Positions 35,493 through 50,153 are shown, counted from the stretch's first letter. The stretch is DNA of 64,000 bases from Serilophus lunatus (GCA_013399895.1 VXBA01010948.1:313483-377482), one strand, 5' to 3'. Translations and numbers: made by a program. Notes: generated by a model not told the origin, from the sequence alone.

Positions 35493-38400
35493 TTACCATA
35501 TTTATGAATAAGAAAGAAAGAGGAGAGTGAGCAAATGTGTGCTGAGGTTGTGGAAAGATTTATGTCTGTGTTATTTTAAAATGTACCTGAGCTAAGTGAG
35601 ACCGCCGGTTGCGTGCTTCATGCAGGCTTCTCAGTGTGTGCAGAGGAACCCATCTGAGCATGAAAAAGCAGCCAGGAAATGTTGGCCTTGAGGGAATAAC
35701 GCACTACTTCAATATTAAATATCTGTAAATTATTTATCCTGCTCTTTACACAGATTTTCAGTTGAGGAGAAAGCAATGAAAAATCACCAGCAACTATCAA
35801 GTCACTATCTTGTGTTTTTGCCTCAGAAGATGCAAACGTGTTGAACTCTACCAATTTCCCTTCTTAAATCACTCCCTAAAAAATCCTTATGTTTTTATTT
35901 GCACTGCTTTGAATTCAACCACATTTACCTTTTGAGAAACACACCCAAGAACAACAGCTGTCACCGAAGTGAAGTTCAGAATCACAGGATCTGCTTTGTA
36001 CATTGCTTCAAAGGTGTTGTTTTTAAAGGGGACAGTTGTTTCCCTCTTACTCTAGAGCAATAACTCGCTCTTCCATCGCAGAGAAGAGCGTTCCTTTCTC
36101 TTTCAAAGAAGATCCTAACACAATCAGTTTATGCCTAATGTGCTCCTGCTAATATTATTTATAAGATGTAATTATTTACATTATAATATCTACCAGGGCT
36201 TTTACAGGCAAATATGACCAGAGAAAAATGTTTCTCCAGAAACATTAACTTCAGCAGGAATCAATGTATTTCTCTACATTAAAGAAAAAATTATATTGTC
36301 TATAATTTGTTTGTGCTGCTTTCAGACAGATGTCTTGTGGGGAATTTTGTTGCCCAAGTCTTTAAGGCACTGGTAAGTATCTCTGCCCATAAAATAGTAC
36401 AAGTTAATAATTTCAGATCTCTCTTTAGACTTCTGAGCCATATAGCTAGAGAACTTGGACAAGAGATGCTTCTGGGGGGCTCAAAGTAAATTGCATGCTA
36501 ACTTATGGACATCATAAAATAAACAAATCATAAATAGAAAAAAATCTTGCCATTACAAATAAGTGACCAAAACATACACAAGAGATTAAATCGGAGAAAT
36601 AAAGGATGTTGAAGTATGGGGGTTTTGTTGGTTTGTTTCAGGTTTTTTGTTCTGTTTAGTTTTTTGGGTGTTTGTTCCGTGTTTTCTCAAATTTAATATT
36701 ATTTATTGAGGAAAGGCATTTCAGCAGTGGATGGTGCTGGTCCCTTCCTCCAGACAGCCTGAGAGTCAGCAGGACTCTGCAGGAAATACGCTGTGCCCCT
36801 GTGCAACCCAGTGGTGTAGGTACAGGTGGCATACACATCACTTCTCAGGAACTTGGATGAGAGTGCTTCCACAGCCACCCACATGACCTTCCCTGCCTAC
36901 AACATCTGCTATTTAAAAAGAGGTTTTATAATGTCTCACTTCAGTGATTCTGGAATTTTCACCCATTAACTTGTTTTATCCACTGTGGGCATTGAGAACA
37001 GACTTGCTTTTGGCAATGCCTTTTCATGATTCGAAGACTTACTGTATCTAACCAGACTTTTCTTCCTTAGTTTGGAGAATCCTGTTCATGTCAAATTGAC
37101 AGCAATATTTCATTGTAAGGAACAGCTTTTTTCTGCCTTCCCAGTCTCCTGCAGAATGCAATTTGTGTTATTCCAGCTATTGTACCAATCTTTTAGGTTT
37201 GGGGTTTTTTTTCTCTTTCTGCCTATCTGCTTTTTCTTTTCACCTTCTCTTTCAGTGAAAACAATACAGACTAAAAAACTCAATTCAAAAGCCAAAAGCC
37301 TAAAAGGAAAAGGCTGGAAACTTCTGACAAAGATAATTCGGGGTTTTTTTCCCTTTGAAAATATGGAAATACAATTATTTTCACATTTTCTGGAAAAGCT
37401 AGCTGTAGTTTTCTGCCACCTTAACACACAAGGTTAAAAAATTGCTTAAAAAATTACTACGAGTGTGCTAATATTCCTACTCATTGCAAAAGTAAGACAG
37501 GGAATACAGTTACAATTATGATGACACATTTGTAGTTATGAAAAGGAGATTATCTAAGTGTAGGCAGCTTCCATTATACTTAAGCAAGTTAAGATGAATG
37601 AAATCACTGATGAAATCATCTTGACTATTATATATGTGTAAAAATCAAAGCAGGAGAATCTCTGTTCATTCAATGCTTCTGAGATGTTCCTATAATGCTT
37701 AAAAATATTCTGGCCTGACTATGTGTCTTGCACCTTAGTAGGAACAAAGAGAAAGATACAGGGACTGACTGGAGAATTTGTGTACTGACATTCACTGTCC
37801 TGACACGGTGAGTAACTGTGTCACATAGTTGTGTTCACAGGCTTAAAAGTTGTGGTGCTGTTTTAGCTACTTCTACAAAGAAGGCTGTTTCTGAGCCTCT
37901 TTCCTTCAATATTAAGAATCTCCTGATTTCTAAATTTATTAAAATTTTAGGTCTAAATTTCTACACAGCGTAGGTACCCAGATGCTTTCATACCAGCACG
38001 GTTCTTTCATTTAAGTTTTTTTTAATCCTCATTTGCATCCCTCCATCACAATATTTATACACAGGACTTCATAAAACTAAACAAGATAAATATTTTATGT
38101 TTTATCTTATATATCAGGCTCCATGCCTATATCCCCTGATCTCTTTAGTAGCCCTTTTTCTCTATCTTTGGGGTGAAGGACACATTCATACCGGAAACAG
38201 AGAGAAAGAAATGCAAACCCAGAGAGGAGTGATGGACACTTCTCTCCAGCCATCAGCTCATGTGCTCAGCCGTAACTACAGGGTTCCCTTACAGTATTTG
38301 CTAACAGTACTGACACAAATGATGGTGAAATGAAAGAGATGCACCATAATGAAGAAACCATCGCTGGACACTAAATGGCGACCTCTATTTATTTTTAGGC

Positions 38401-41400
38401 TACACCTCCTCTGGGCTTTCAGTTTGCCAAACTATTCAAGACATGGGAATTTCACCTCACTTGTGGCTACGGACAGTTTCTTTTCACTTCCTGGCTGAGT
38501 CCCAGCTGAAGTTAGTATCTTCTGAATAAGATGCAACTCTAAAGAAGGTCTTGCTAAAGTCTTATGAAATGGAGCTCATACTCCTCTGCTGAAACAGTCC
38601 TTTCTAGTAATCTTTGAGATTGTTTCTGATATTTTCAAGGTCATGTGCCATTGATTACATTAATGGTCACATGGTAGGAAATAAAACCAGATCTTTTCGT
38701 TGAGGTTTTTTTTCAGCTGATGACCTCTTAGCTTTTGGTATAATTTCTTTTTACTAGTTTCTGAGTGCAGGAACCTGTATTTTTTGTACAATTGAAATTC
38801 ATCACACTTCTATTACTAGAGACTTCAAGGTCATCTGACTCTCTTTGTATGACAACCAAATCTCTTCTTTATTGATGCAGCTTTCACACTTGAGAATGCA
38901 GCAAATTTCATTAATAAACTCTCACCAAGGTCAGAAATTAAAATACTAAATAAGATTAGCTCCCAAATAAGTTTTGGAAGGACTCTATTAGTATCTTCAC
39001 CTTAGCCTAACAATTCCATTTTCAGTGGCACCTGAGCTTGTCTTTCCTCTGGCCAATTCCTCACCAATAATGCAATTCATATACTAATCACATTTTCTCC
39101 AAATGAAGCAGCACTTTTCTCAGGTATATTCCATCAGCAATTTAGGGGAGCTGGCATCTCCTGTGCCTATAGACTCTGTTGTCTTACCAAAGAGCAACTG
39201 ACCCCTTTGGAACAAAGAGCCAGGAAGCAGAACCTAATTCTCACGGATATCCAACTGTGCTCCTGTCCCAGAAACATATGGAAAAATATTACCGTATCTT
39301 AGTCACTGTGGAAGCAAGAGGAATAACTTTTCCCAGATGTCAGCACAGTGCCCCATACAAATGTCACACCTCACCTTGCTCCCATCACAAAAACAAGTGC
39401 AGGAATGGAGGTCAGAGCTGCTCTTGGCTTGGGAGACAGGGCCTTGAGAAAGAGATGGGAATATAACTCCTACCCTTCGCCTACTGTGCCTAAATGACTC
39501 CCTCAGGGATGTTTCCCTGCCCACCCTTGTAAAAAACCCTGATCCCTTGATCCTTCTCCTTTTTTTTCTTGCCAGTAAGACAGAGTACTTTGTCACCACG
39601 TACTCGCTCATCTTGGCTCTTTCATCTTTAATTCATGATTATTTTTTTTTCTGACAGAGAGGATTTATTCAAACAAGAATCACTTGAGTAGTAGCTGATA
39701 GCCTTCTTTATACAAGCAACCAGACTAGAGGTTCACAACAATCCCTACGTGCGAGCATAAGCTTAAACTAAATGATGCTTCCCCAGAAAGCCCAGAGTGC
39801 CTTCACCCCTTATATTACACACTAAAGACCATATGGAAACTAATTTAAAAGGAATGAAGTGCACTGACCTTCTGTCTTATTGCAACATTTCCAAAGATCA
39901 TCAACACCCAGTGCAAAGCCATCCTGACAGATATATGGAGCACAGTGTATTCTCTCATTGTTACCAACAGAAAGCAATTTTTATCAATTACACACACATC
40001 AAGCACAGATTACACACTGGCTATGAGTTATTGCTGTCCTTATATCTATTGTCAGTATTCTGCTGTGTTGGAGCTGACAATACTTTTGAACAGAAATAAA
40101 CGTTTTCATTTAGGCAGTGAGGGATAACAACTGCAGTTAGTCCACACAAGCAATTAAATGAACTAAGCCTGCATTCTGTACAGCTGCTCATTAATACATT
40201 TATTTAAATTTTACTTCTTTCCATGTGAAAGATGAAGGCAGACTCCAACCCTGATGACACTGTATAGGGACTGCAATGTGTGTTAAAAAACAGCACAAAG
40301 GGGTAAACTGTTTGCACTATGATAGCTAATAACCAGAGTATAGGCTGAGAAAAACACAGATGATGATAAATAACCACAGGAATCAATTTTAATGGGCATT
40401 TCTGAGGATCACAGAAAGGTATCATGTAGTCCCTAAGACATATTTTTTAAAATAATCTCTCTTAAGATATCAACTTAGTTTCACAAAACATTCAATAGTT
40501 TATTTACTTGAAAAGAAAATAGAAAATGCTCTCAAACACATTTAACTGAGGTGAGAGAGGGAGAAAGAGAGAACAGGAACAGGTTTATGAATGACTTGGA
40601 TCATGTGCTGGAAATTTTAGAGTATTCTGAAGCAGCTATTAAATTATTTCCTCAAGACTGAGTCAATTTAGTGGCAAGGAAGTTCCAAACAATGTCAAAT
40701 TACGCATTTTGAAACAACCCTGAGTGTTTATGCATCACCAAATAGTATCAATTTTGATTTATCTTTTGTTAGTACAGTCAGGATTTAGCATCAAGCCCAG
40801 AATTCATCCTTTTCTTCCTCAGTTTAAAATATTTAATGTTTCCTAATTCAACATGGAGAGCTGGGAGACAAAAATAAACGGAGCGCACTACTTGCTGCTC
40901 TATTTTTGACAGCTTGCTGATTTTTTTGAACACTACTCCTTAAAGCGTGTGAAAGCTTTCTCAGGAACAGAAATATGTGAACTACAATCAGTCACTTCTC
41001 CTTTTGTTGTCAGTGAGTTGGTTTCCAATAATCTCAGAGGTAAAAGAAAAGGGAAGAGAAGCATGCACCCCTACATGCTGTATGGGAAACCCAAAACACA
41101 TTACGTAACGTTAAATGGTGCGTGCCCCTCATGTAATTAAAAGGGTACAGGAAGACATCTGGACTCATGTAAAAAATGGAGTCAAGGAAGTGATTACTGG
41201 GGAGCAAAAAGAAAAAAAGAAGAAAGACATGTGTGCCCAGATTTCCCTCAAAATTAACAAGCACTACACAGTGGCAGCAAGTGCAGTGGCAGTGGCTGAC
41301 ACTCCCCCATCCCAGACCTGTGCCAGCAGACCAGCACCTGAGAACAAAAGCCATAACACTGAGCAAGAGAGTGACTTGACGGAAGAGAGCTCATCTCATT

Positions 41401-43784
41401 AATATCCCAGTTAAGCCCCCACATTCTACCTCCAGGTTCTTGTGGATGGATGTATGTCTGTGCTGCAGCTGGGAAATGTGGCTGACCTGCATGTCCAGGA
41501 TAGATTTAATGTGATAGTGGTGCTGGTATGATGATCATGCAGCTGGCTTAAGCACATCAATCTGCGTGACAACCGCATATTTCAATGGTAGTATTGCTGA
41601 AATTGCTGGCAAGAAATATGACCTTCTTAAAAGAAAATCCCAGTGGCCTTGACCAGCAATTGGAAGTGAATGCAAAAATAGATATGACCTGATCTGCAAT
41701 GATTTACTCTGCAAGAGAGAGAAGGGCAGAATTCAGCTCCAGATGAGGCACCTGCACATAGGTAAGGCAAAACAGATGTCTCTGTGTGAGCTGGGTATGC
41801 TACCAGTATATCACAGTCAACCTAGAAAATACAGGTGGAGGTGTATAGTGGATTGTCCATCTCAGGCTCAGGGAGACACCAACATATGATCAGCTGAACA
41901 GATTTCTATACTGTTCCCAACATAAGGTCTGTGCCGTCTATTTTAACTGATTGTAAGAGACGTTTTTGATGACAGTGCATTCTGTTATTTTCTATATCAG
42001 GATTTACCTTTGCTCTGATCTTCTGAGTGTTGTTGTCTTACGCCAGGGTTTGAGAGAGCAATATGTGGAGATGGAGCTCCCATAAGGATGGGCAGATGCT
42101 GCCCTCATCTGCTACATAGAGAGGCCATTCTGAATGTATCTGAACTGAATCACTTTCCTGACTGTGCAATGGACATCTCAAAATTTCTGAGTGGATGAGA
42201 TCTCATACTTCAAAGAGGCAAGAACAGAGAGAGCTCCAGGAATAATATGGATATAGGAGGTCATAGTTTTTTCCTAAAGGTCTTTTCAATTCACCATAGG
42301 ATAGACCTGGCCTAGGGGCTATAGCTGGGTTCTAGCAGTGTGTCTTTATATAGTAAAAGAGCACTAAGGACCAAACTCAAGCACTGGGTCCTTGATTGTC
42401 CTTAATGATTAGTTCCATTTACTAACTATTTTTGGCTATTCCAATGACTTGTCTCTAACACAGTTCCGCTACAGAGGGAGCTAGTAACACATTGCCAGTT
42501 CACACTACTTGACTTCTGAGATGGGAATCAGTCCCTGTCTCCATTTTACTCATAACTGTGCCAGATTCTCAGACCCCTGTAGCTCATTAGCTCTCTAGAC
42601 AAAGGTACTGATTGTTCAGTGACAAAACACCAGGGCCTTGGCCACAAGAATCACATCTGAACAGCTCATGAGTCTTTAAGAGCTAGTGGTACATGGTGCT
42701 GAGTCCATGAAAGGGTTTGCTTTTAAGATGAACTCGATTTTAAGTATGTTCAAATGCCACATAATACCTTAATTCACTGTAGTAAATTATCAGCATTTTC
42801 TTTCTGCTCTGGGAAAAAAACATGGACTGTCACTCTGAATAGTAAATTCTCCCATGAAAAGGGAGAGAAATGCATGATATGTACTGTGATACATCACCCA
42901 GACTGCTTTCCCTTCTCAATTAGCAATTTTAAAGAATTGCTAAGACAAAGTAAGAATGACCTATCTGTCAGTGACATTCTCAGTTAAATCATGAAGGGCA
43001 TGGAGAATGATTAACACTGAATAAACATTCAAAACTTTTGGGGTTAAATTTTTTCTGTTCCACTTTACCTTACAAGCACACAACTCAGCAGGGAGGGAGA
43101 TGGAAATTTTCTTAATTGTGATTTTATTAGGAATACCTACTACTTAGCTTACTAATTTGCACAGAAAATAACAGGTGCAGAAGCAAATACACAGTAGGGG
43201 CAAAGTGACAAGACAGATGCCTAAAGTAATTCACAGAAAATCTCTGCAAGTATGTCTGCAGAGTTGCCTAATGTCACCTCTGGTACTGTGTCTGAAGGGG
43301 AAGAGAAGAACTGTTCAAAACAATCTCTGCAGATTTCCACCACAGTTTACATTTGTGTCAATATAGATTGGACATTGGATCAACACTGTCAGACACTTGA
43401 ATTTCATTTTTCACTAGAAAAAACATCCCCAGCCAATGCAATCAGCAGAGTTTTATTTCTTTGGTCTGACTTGAAACTACACAGCGCCAATGCTTGGGTC
43501 TTCACACAAAAACTGGAGCTCAGAATGGGAAAACTCACTATTTAGGGTAGTGTTTTGTCTCTACCACAGCAGAAGATCAGTCAGATGCGAGAGATTTTTA
43601 TCCCCAGAGGAGCACAGCAATTATTCACAGTCAGAAGCTAGTGTAAGCAGTGAGAACAGCCTCCCTGGACAATACTGTGAAAGTAAGTGAAGAATCCTTC
43701 CTCTTCTTACTGCTCAGTGACAGCTCAAAACATTATTGTCAGAACACTCATGTTTTCTCATTGAAAGTATTCTCAAAAGAGCAA
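35493..43784. other. AT-rich non-coding stretch
   Basis: No gene was recognised over about 8.3 kb. The longest frames (37072-37437, 41034-41366) are around 110-121 codons and without domains. T-rich and A-rich runs are scattered through it. The segment 36110-36200 is rich in homeobox-like words (TTTATAAG, TAATTATTTA) but I cannot judge conservation. Confidence 0.5.
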
Positions 43785-43808
43785 AGATACAGCACTAATT
43801 ACACTCCG

Positions 43809-43875
43809 TAGATGAGAAATGGGAGCACAGAAATTTTATTTTCACTTCCTTACAAAATGAGCCACCAGGTGCTTT
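43809..43875 (-). mobile_element. MIR-like ancient SINE relic, minus strand
   Basis: 'tagatgagaaatgggagcac' and 'agaaattttattttcacttc' are collinear with the reverse complement of the MIR core (ACAGATGAGGAAACTGAGGCACAGAG, then AGGTTAAGTAACTTGCCC). About 50 bases align by eye with scattered mismatches. Confidence 0.42.
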
Positions 43876-44007
43876 GATTCCAAATGTATTTGCTACCCAG
43901 TGTAACTCAGTGTTCCTACCTTACCACAAGAAGCATCATCAGGCAATAAGGAGTCCTTCTGCACCAGCAGGAGGAAGGTCACAATACCTATGTGGTTGCT
44001 GTTCAGA

Positions 44008-44395
44008 TGCGAAGGCCAAGGTCACTTGGTTTGTTCAGCCTGGAGAAAAGGAGTCTGCGGGGAGAACTCACTGCAGCTAACCTTGCTCACAAGGGGAAGT
44101 GGAGACACAGGCACTGATCTCTTTTTTCTAGTGACCAGTGACAGGACTTGAGGGAATGACATGAAGGGAGAGTATTAGGTATTAGAAGAGGTTTTTCACC
44201 CAGGGGATAGTTGGACACTGGAACAGGCTTCCCCCAGAGAAGTGGTTATTGCACCAAGACTGACAGACTTCAAGGAGTGTTTGGACAAGGCACTCAGGTG
44301 CATGATGTGACTCTTGGGGTGTCCTGTACAAGGCCAGGAGTTGGACTTTTATAACCTTAGTGTGTCCCTTCCAACTCTGGATATTCTATGAGTCT
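44008..44395 (+). mobile_element. CR1 LINE 3' end, third subfamily
   Basis: Landmarks are 'gtttgttcagcctggagaaa' (44030-44049), 'gaccagtgacaggact', 'ggacactggaacaggcttcc', 'acttcaaggagtgtttggac', 'caaggccaggagttggactt' and 'gtcccttccaactctggata', ending in 'ttctatgagtctc'. The 'ggccaggagttggact' wording marks a subfamily different from the other CR1 copies here. It is 5'-truncated. Confidence 0.9.
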
Positions 44396-47300
44396 CATTT
44401 TTACTATTGATGTTAATTTACTTCACCCAACAACTCTTCTGCACAAGTTTCAATTTGGATTTAATTGCAGGATCTCTTTATACCAATGTGAAACTTATTA
44501 AGAGCCATTATCCATATGTCTGTAGTCTCACTTAACCAAGTAAGGCTTCCTATGGTCACTGTCTTATCTTTGTAATTTATGGCTGTACATATAATAAAAT
44601 ACAAGAAATAATGTTACTAAATTTGATATAACTGGAAGAAGAAGAGATAAAAATATCTATTCACAGATGTTCTCAAATAGAAGACATAATTCCTGCTTTC
44701 AGATAGTTTCCACTAGTTACTGAGTCTGGAAACTAATAGGAGGCTGTACAGTGGAAATATTTTTCAAACCTCAGCAATATTTCATAAGGATCCTTCTCAC
44801 AGTGCTTCAATGCTAAAAAAAAGTTTTGAGTTGTCTGAGAAAAAATCAGAAATCATTGTCTAGAGCTCTAACAAAGGAGCAAATGATGAGAAGCTACAGT
44901 CAGTCATGGATTCATCCTTAGAAGAGGAGATACAAAGCTTCAATGAGGCCATTTAATAAATGTTATGAGCCATTGACTTGACCACCCCCTTCATAGACAG
45001 CTACATGGCTGTACAAAAGTCACTCTTGGATTTTTTACTTCCTCTGACTGACAAATTATTTTTCTTTCTATAATGTTGCTTATGTCCCTTAGAGAAGCTA
45101 CGTGTGATTTTGTCCTGTCCTGATAAAATATTTCATTCTTTTTCATACTTGTGGACGATGATTATTGTCCTCATGTCTTTTTACTTTGTTTTCACATCAT
45201 TCAACTACAAACATTTAATTTATTCCACTGATATAGTGCAAATTCACCTAATTTTTTATTTGTTTCTCTGGATTTATAGCTGGTGCGGGGTGCTGTGAAG
45301 AAAGAGCTGGAGGGAGCTTATACAAGGGCTGCCCTCGTCCTCCTGGAGCTGTGTTCATGATGAGGCTCTTGCCCTCAGTTCCCATCTGAGCTACATCACA
45401 ATGGCATGATAGCCACACCCATCAACATATCAGGTGCTTATCAGGATTACAGAACTTTCCATGAGGGACAGCATGACCAGCTGGATTTTTTTCCTTCTGT
45501 AAATCTTGCTCTATCTTAACTTCTGTCTTTTCACTATCCCACAGGTGAAAACTGTATCTAGGAGGAGTTGGGAGAAAAGGATGCAGCTTGGATTTAGTTT
45601 TGTTTCTTTTTATCCATCTTGAGCTATTGGATATCTTGCAAAGAATAATCTTTGGTTGCTTGGCAAATTACAGACTTCTTGTGTTTGTAAATAGTGGTCC
45701 AGACATTACAGCTTCTGCAACCTCATGTTGCTCCATCTTTATGAAGACAAATGCATCCAGATCTACATACTCCAGCTAGATGATTGTTTACAAGCTACAG
45801 CATCTTTTTTCTTCTCATAATATAAAAGTTATTCCATTTAGTTCTGATAGTGAGTGTAATGTAACTTACCTAAATAAACTGGGACATACAAATGGTTCAA
45901 GTTAAGATTATGTTTCCAATGGTTTTCTACTATGACAACTACAAGGAAATTAAACCTCTTGTAGTTTTCTTTCAACAGCTAATGTCAGGAAGGAAAGAAT
46001 CCTTTTTGCCATACCCTGCTTTACTGAGAACTTGGCTACAATGACTTTTGAAGAAGAGCATCTGTTTATACTTTCATATTAATGTTTGTAGATGAACATA
46101 CAGAGTATCAGGTGATTCTCAGAACAATAAAGTTGATTTATAACTGAGAGCTTACAAGATACAGAATAATCAGACGGAGTTCTACAACACCAAGAATAAT
46201 TAAAAGTACTACAGTAGAGCAGCTTTTGCAAGTGAATGCATAAAGGAAGCATGGATGGGCAAAGGGAATATTCAGATAATGAGATAAAAATAAATGGAAA
46301 ATACCTTGCAGAATTTCCTTACTTCATCAATAGATTTAAAAGAGAAATTAAAGATAGGAAGGTAATTAGTTGCTTGCCTCACAAGACATTAAGGAAATTG
46401 AAGTAAACCTTACCTTCAGATTATTAAAGATAACACATAACCCTGCTGATATGTAAAATAAGATTTCCAGATCCCAAGCATAGAGACCTCAGGGATATCT
46501 GTTCTTCCTTTTCTTTTGCACAAATATACGTACCACAGATACCTCCACTTGTCTTGTTAATGTGATATGCTGAGAGGTGAAACTTCAGGGAGAGCTCTAT
46601 GCCTTGAGGATGGAAGGCACATTGCTCCATCTCCCCCTTCCACAGCTCTTGCCAAGTCTGCTTGGTCCCATCCTCTGGCTGCAGAAGGTACTCACAGTTG
46701 CCTGACTTCCAAAAGATAGGGTCCTATTTTTTGGGGGGTGTAACATGTAGAGGGTTAGCTGGCAGAAAAATCTGTGTTAACTGGATTCGTCTGGTGAGAC
46801 TGATGGGCAATAACTCTTTTCTCTGGAATTTCTCTACTCCTAATTCTAAACAAATACCACGCAGTTTTAAAAAAGCTGTTCTGAGTGTAGCTTCCAAGCA
46901 AAAGCCCACAAGTCACAGAATCACAAGGACTAAATATCAGTACACTACAGTAAGGCTGACAAGAGCACACATGCCAGGAGGAAGGACAATCCAAACACAA
47001 ATCAAATAAATCACCAGATGTCCCAGAAGGGCCAAGGCTGAGGTACTGATGGTGCTATGTGCCAAAGACAACAACAAAGAATCAAAAGTGCAGAAACCAA
47101 AAGACCTAAAGAATACATCAGCTTTCAGATCCTAATGTACAACCAGACCAAGACACCGTTGTTCTCCAACATATATTGTAGAATTCAGGGGACAACGTTA
47201 TGCTTCTATTGTTTCTATTTCCCAGTATGCTGGAGCAGTTGTTGGGAAGCTTTTATATTGTAATAGCTGCTTGGAAGCTGTGAGATGCTCTGCTGAGAGA

Positions 47301-49479
47301 TGCTGATTACAAAGCAACACTAGATTTGCTTTTAGATAACAGCCGAGCGATTCCAAAAACAAGATGTGCCTAAGTCTTAGGATCAGAAATCCTCACATAC
47401 AGTACTTTCAAAGCCCATGTCTCTCAAATACTGTGAAATTCCATTGTGAAGGTCCATACGTGTCTCCCATTCATTTTCCAACAGCTTGATGTTATTGGCA
47501 TTACACACATGGATTGCTAAATGTTTAAATTTGTTTGTTCATTTATTGTGATTCCTAAGACATATTCAGTTCCTGAATGTTCCTGGTGTGGAAACAGGTT
47601 GAAATTTTGCAGATTTAATTTAAACAAATCTTGATATCACTGATAAACCATTTCAAATGATGCCATAATTTATCATATTCAGTTAGTCAATTAGAACATG
47701 CTTCAGTCAGAAACAAAAAATTATTTTTAATCTATTAAGACATCAGGACAATTTTAAACCCTGTTGTAATCTACCCCACAAAACACTTTACAGAGAAGGT
47801 TGGAGAAGCAGTTATGACTCACAGCAATTTTTTAGCTATTTTTTTTCTTAAGAAGAGTGAGGCCTTTGATATTCAAATATTCCAAGTAAACACTGATCAA
47901 TAAGCACAAACCCTCCCTTTCTCAGCTATTACAGACAGGCTATTACACATACATTTTCTGGGTAGTCTTTCTTTTGCAGGTGCAAAAAGCTTAGTCTACA
48001 AGCAGAGTAGGTAGCAATATTTCAGATTGTGATCCTTTTTTTCATGACTGTTAAGATATTATTTGCCATCACATTTAAATGGTAGCTGCTTGAGCCACTG
48101 TGAGCATGAACTGCACTGAAGTTTCTAAGCCAGCATGGAATAATTTGTTCCTAAATCTCAAAAATAGCCCAGTAAACAAATTTCAAGAAGTAACTTCCTC
48201 AGAGATTAACATATGGATGAAAAAAAAAATATTACAGTGCTCACTTGAACATGTAACAGCCAAAAATCCTCCCCAAAATGACTAAAACAAACCCACAGCA
48301 AAACCTAAAAGAGTAGTTGGAACCATCTACTATGGCTATTGACCAAGAGGTTGGAAGGCAGTGCTTTCTCAGAATTAATCTTTCTGACTTGTGATATTTT
48401 AAAAGATTGCCTGGGACAGGATATTTTCTTCTGAACTCTCCCAAACAACATACAACCGAGCAAGGTTACTCAGTTCCTTATGAGACCAAGATTATTTTCT
48501 TTTCCACTTTGCACACCCAAAACATACCTTTGATGACTTTCATGAGGCAATACAAATGTACCCACAGCACAACAGGTCACACGAGCAGCTTTGAAAGCCT
48601 GCGCAGGACAAACCCATCTGTAGTACTCTGCCTTTCATGCCACTGGCATTTAGCCCATCCGTGCTTCTGCACCTCTTCCACCTGAAATGATAGCTATCTT
48701 CTATCATTAGAAGAAGGGAAATAATTTCATTTTAATAATTTAATTTTCTAATTCTAAGGTAATTCTGTACACTGTCTAAAATAAGAACATATGTGGAAAC
48801 AAAATCATATCTAGCCATTGTTGGGTATCTTCAAACAGTTTTGGCCCAGCTCCATTTCTTAGTATGTAAGCTAAACTTGCACTCTCCTAATACTCGTTAA
48901 TCACGACACAAAGAAAACAACTAAATAAATGCTAGGTGACATACTCCTCATACTTTTGGAAAAGAGCAAAGACACAAAGGCAGCATTGTAAATGAGAGTA
49001 TCTGCGACTTCTACTAATTGGATTTCCAGCAATGCATGGATATGTCCCATTCATTTACAGAAATAATGGTGAGGACCATCAACCTGTGGTTTTGTCATTT
49101 TGATATTTTTATTTCAGGCTACATATAGGAATCTGTTCTTTGTTTTGCAATATGCCTTTTCTCACTCTACATTGTAAAATACAGTCATCTAAACACAAAA
49201 GAGATCGCTGAAGACACAAATAACTCAGATGGTTAAACAGAGAAATACCAAAAGTTCTATCAAAACATATTATCTGCAATAAGCCTGGCAGAAGTCTATG
49301 AAGGCTCAAGGTTACTAAGCCAAACATTTTCTTAGTTTTACCCAAGTCTATTGGGAAAGTCCCCTGTGAAAGAATATTAATGGAAGATTGTAATTGTATG
49401 GGGAAATGCGAGAGCTTTCAAAAAGAGAAAAGAAATTATAAGGAAGAGTAAATAATTTTCTTGCCAAGCAGAAGATGTA
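44396..49479. other. AT-rich non-coding stretch
   Basis: No gene was recognised over about 5.1 kb. The frame at 46662-47009 (115 codons) has no known domain. A segment near 45280-45370 is locally GC-richer without further signals. Confidence 0.5.
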
Positions 49480-49712
49480 GATGCTCTCTATATCTCTGGA
49501 ACTCAAAAATTTTTGTTATAATCTTGAGAAGGAAGCAGTATGCAAGGTGGTGAATCTGCTGAGGAAACAGAATTATTTAAGTTACACAAAATGACTGAGA
49601 ATAGAGGGGAATTCCAGGAGGATCTAATCAAAGTGGATGATTGGGCAACATGATGGTGGATAAATTTCATGAAGGTAGGCACAAGGCAATGCTTAGTAAG
49701 TAAAACTGTTCA
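49480..49712 (+). pseudogene. CR1-type reverse transcriptase relic
   Basis: This is a piece of the reverse transcriptase of a CR1-like LINE. In one plus-strand frame the residues SAEETELFK (49555-49581) stand where active copies have FADDTKLFK, the catalytic F/Y-ADD motif, so both catalytic Asp positions have become Glu. Further on, FQEDLIKVDDWAT (49609-49647) matches the conserved LQEDL..L.DWAT stretch of the thumb region. Then comes an in-frame TGA (49648-49650), followed by W.INF where live copies have W.MKFN. The frame is open from about 49528 to the TGA. No CR1 3' end follows, so it is an isolated internal fragment. The wording differs from the avian copies elsewhere in this window, suggesting an older CR1/L3-like lineage. 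Confidence 0.62.
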
Positions 49713-50153
49713 CTTCCACTTTACACTCACTGATTAGCCAGCATACTGGGGGAAATACACTAGCAATGATGATAATTTTGTCTACATTTATCTCAGTGTG
49801 CTAGGAAAAGGTTACTGACAAAAATATTTTTCTGTGTGAGTACTGTTTATTTTTCTCTCCTCTAAGTGTCTGCTGTCAATTTGTTTAGTAACTCTGATAC
49901 ACGTGAAGCAGTAGTTCATCTTTTCAGAAGGAAAGTGAGAAAAAATATTGTAGAAAGTTTAAGAGATGTCCCCTTTTTTTCAGCTTTCTAAAATGTGTGG
50001 AAGGAACAAGAATGTGGAAAATAGGGCATTAGCTGGGGGCAATTAGGTGATTCCAAACTCAAGCGAAAGAGAAGAAATCTCATCATCATTGGAGCTAATG
50101 GTGCCTTGTGTCTTCTGGCTGGACCCTCTGATGTCTGAGAGGGTTAGTGGCTT
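49713..50153. other. Non-coding spacer
   Basis: No gene or further LINE sequence was recognised between the reverse transcriptase relic and the open minus-strand frame. Confidence 0.5.

Noticed and set aside
38373..38390. Minus-strand CTCF-like word in 'aatggcgacctctattt'
   Set aside because: Only the second half resembles the motif. The CCAS part is absent.
46913..46930. 'tcacagaatcacaaggac', resembling the end of a minus-strand CR1
   Set aside because: The bases that follow do not continue into CR1 3' sequence.
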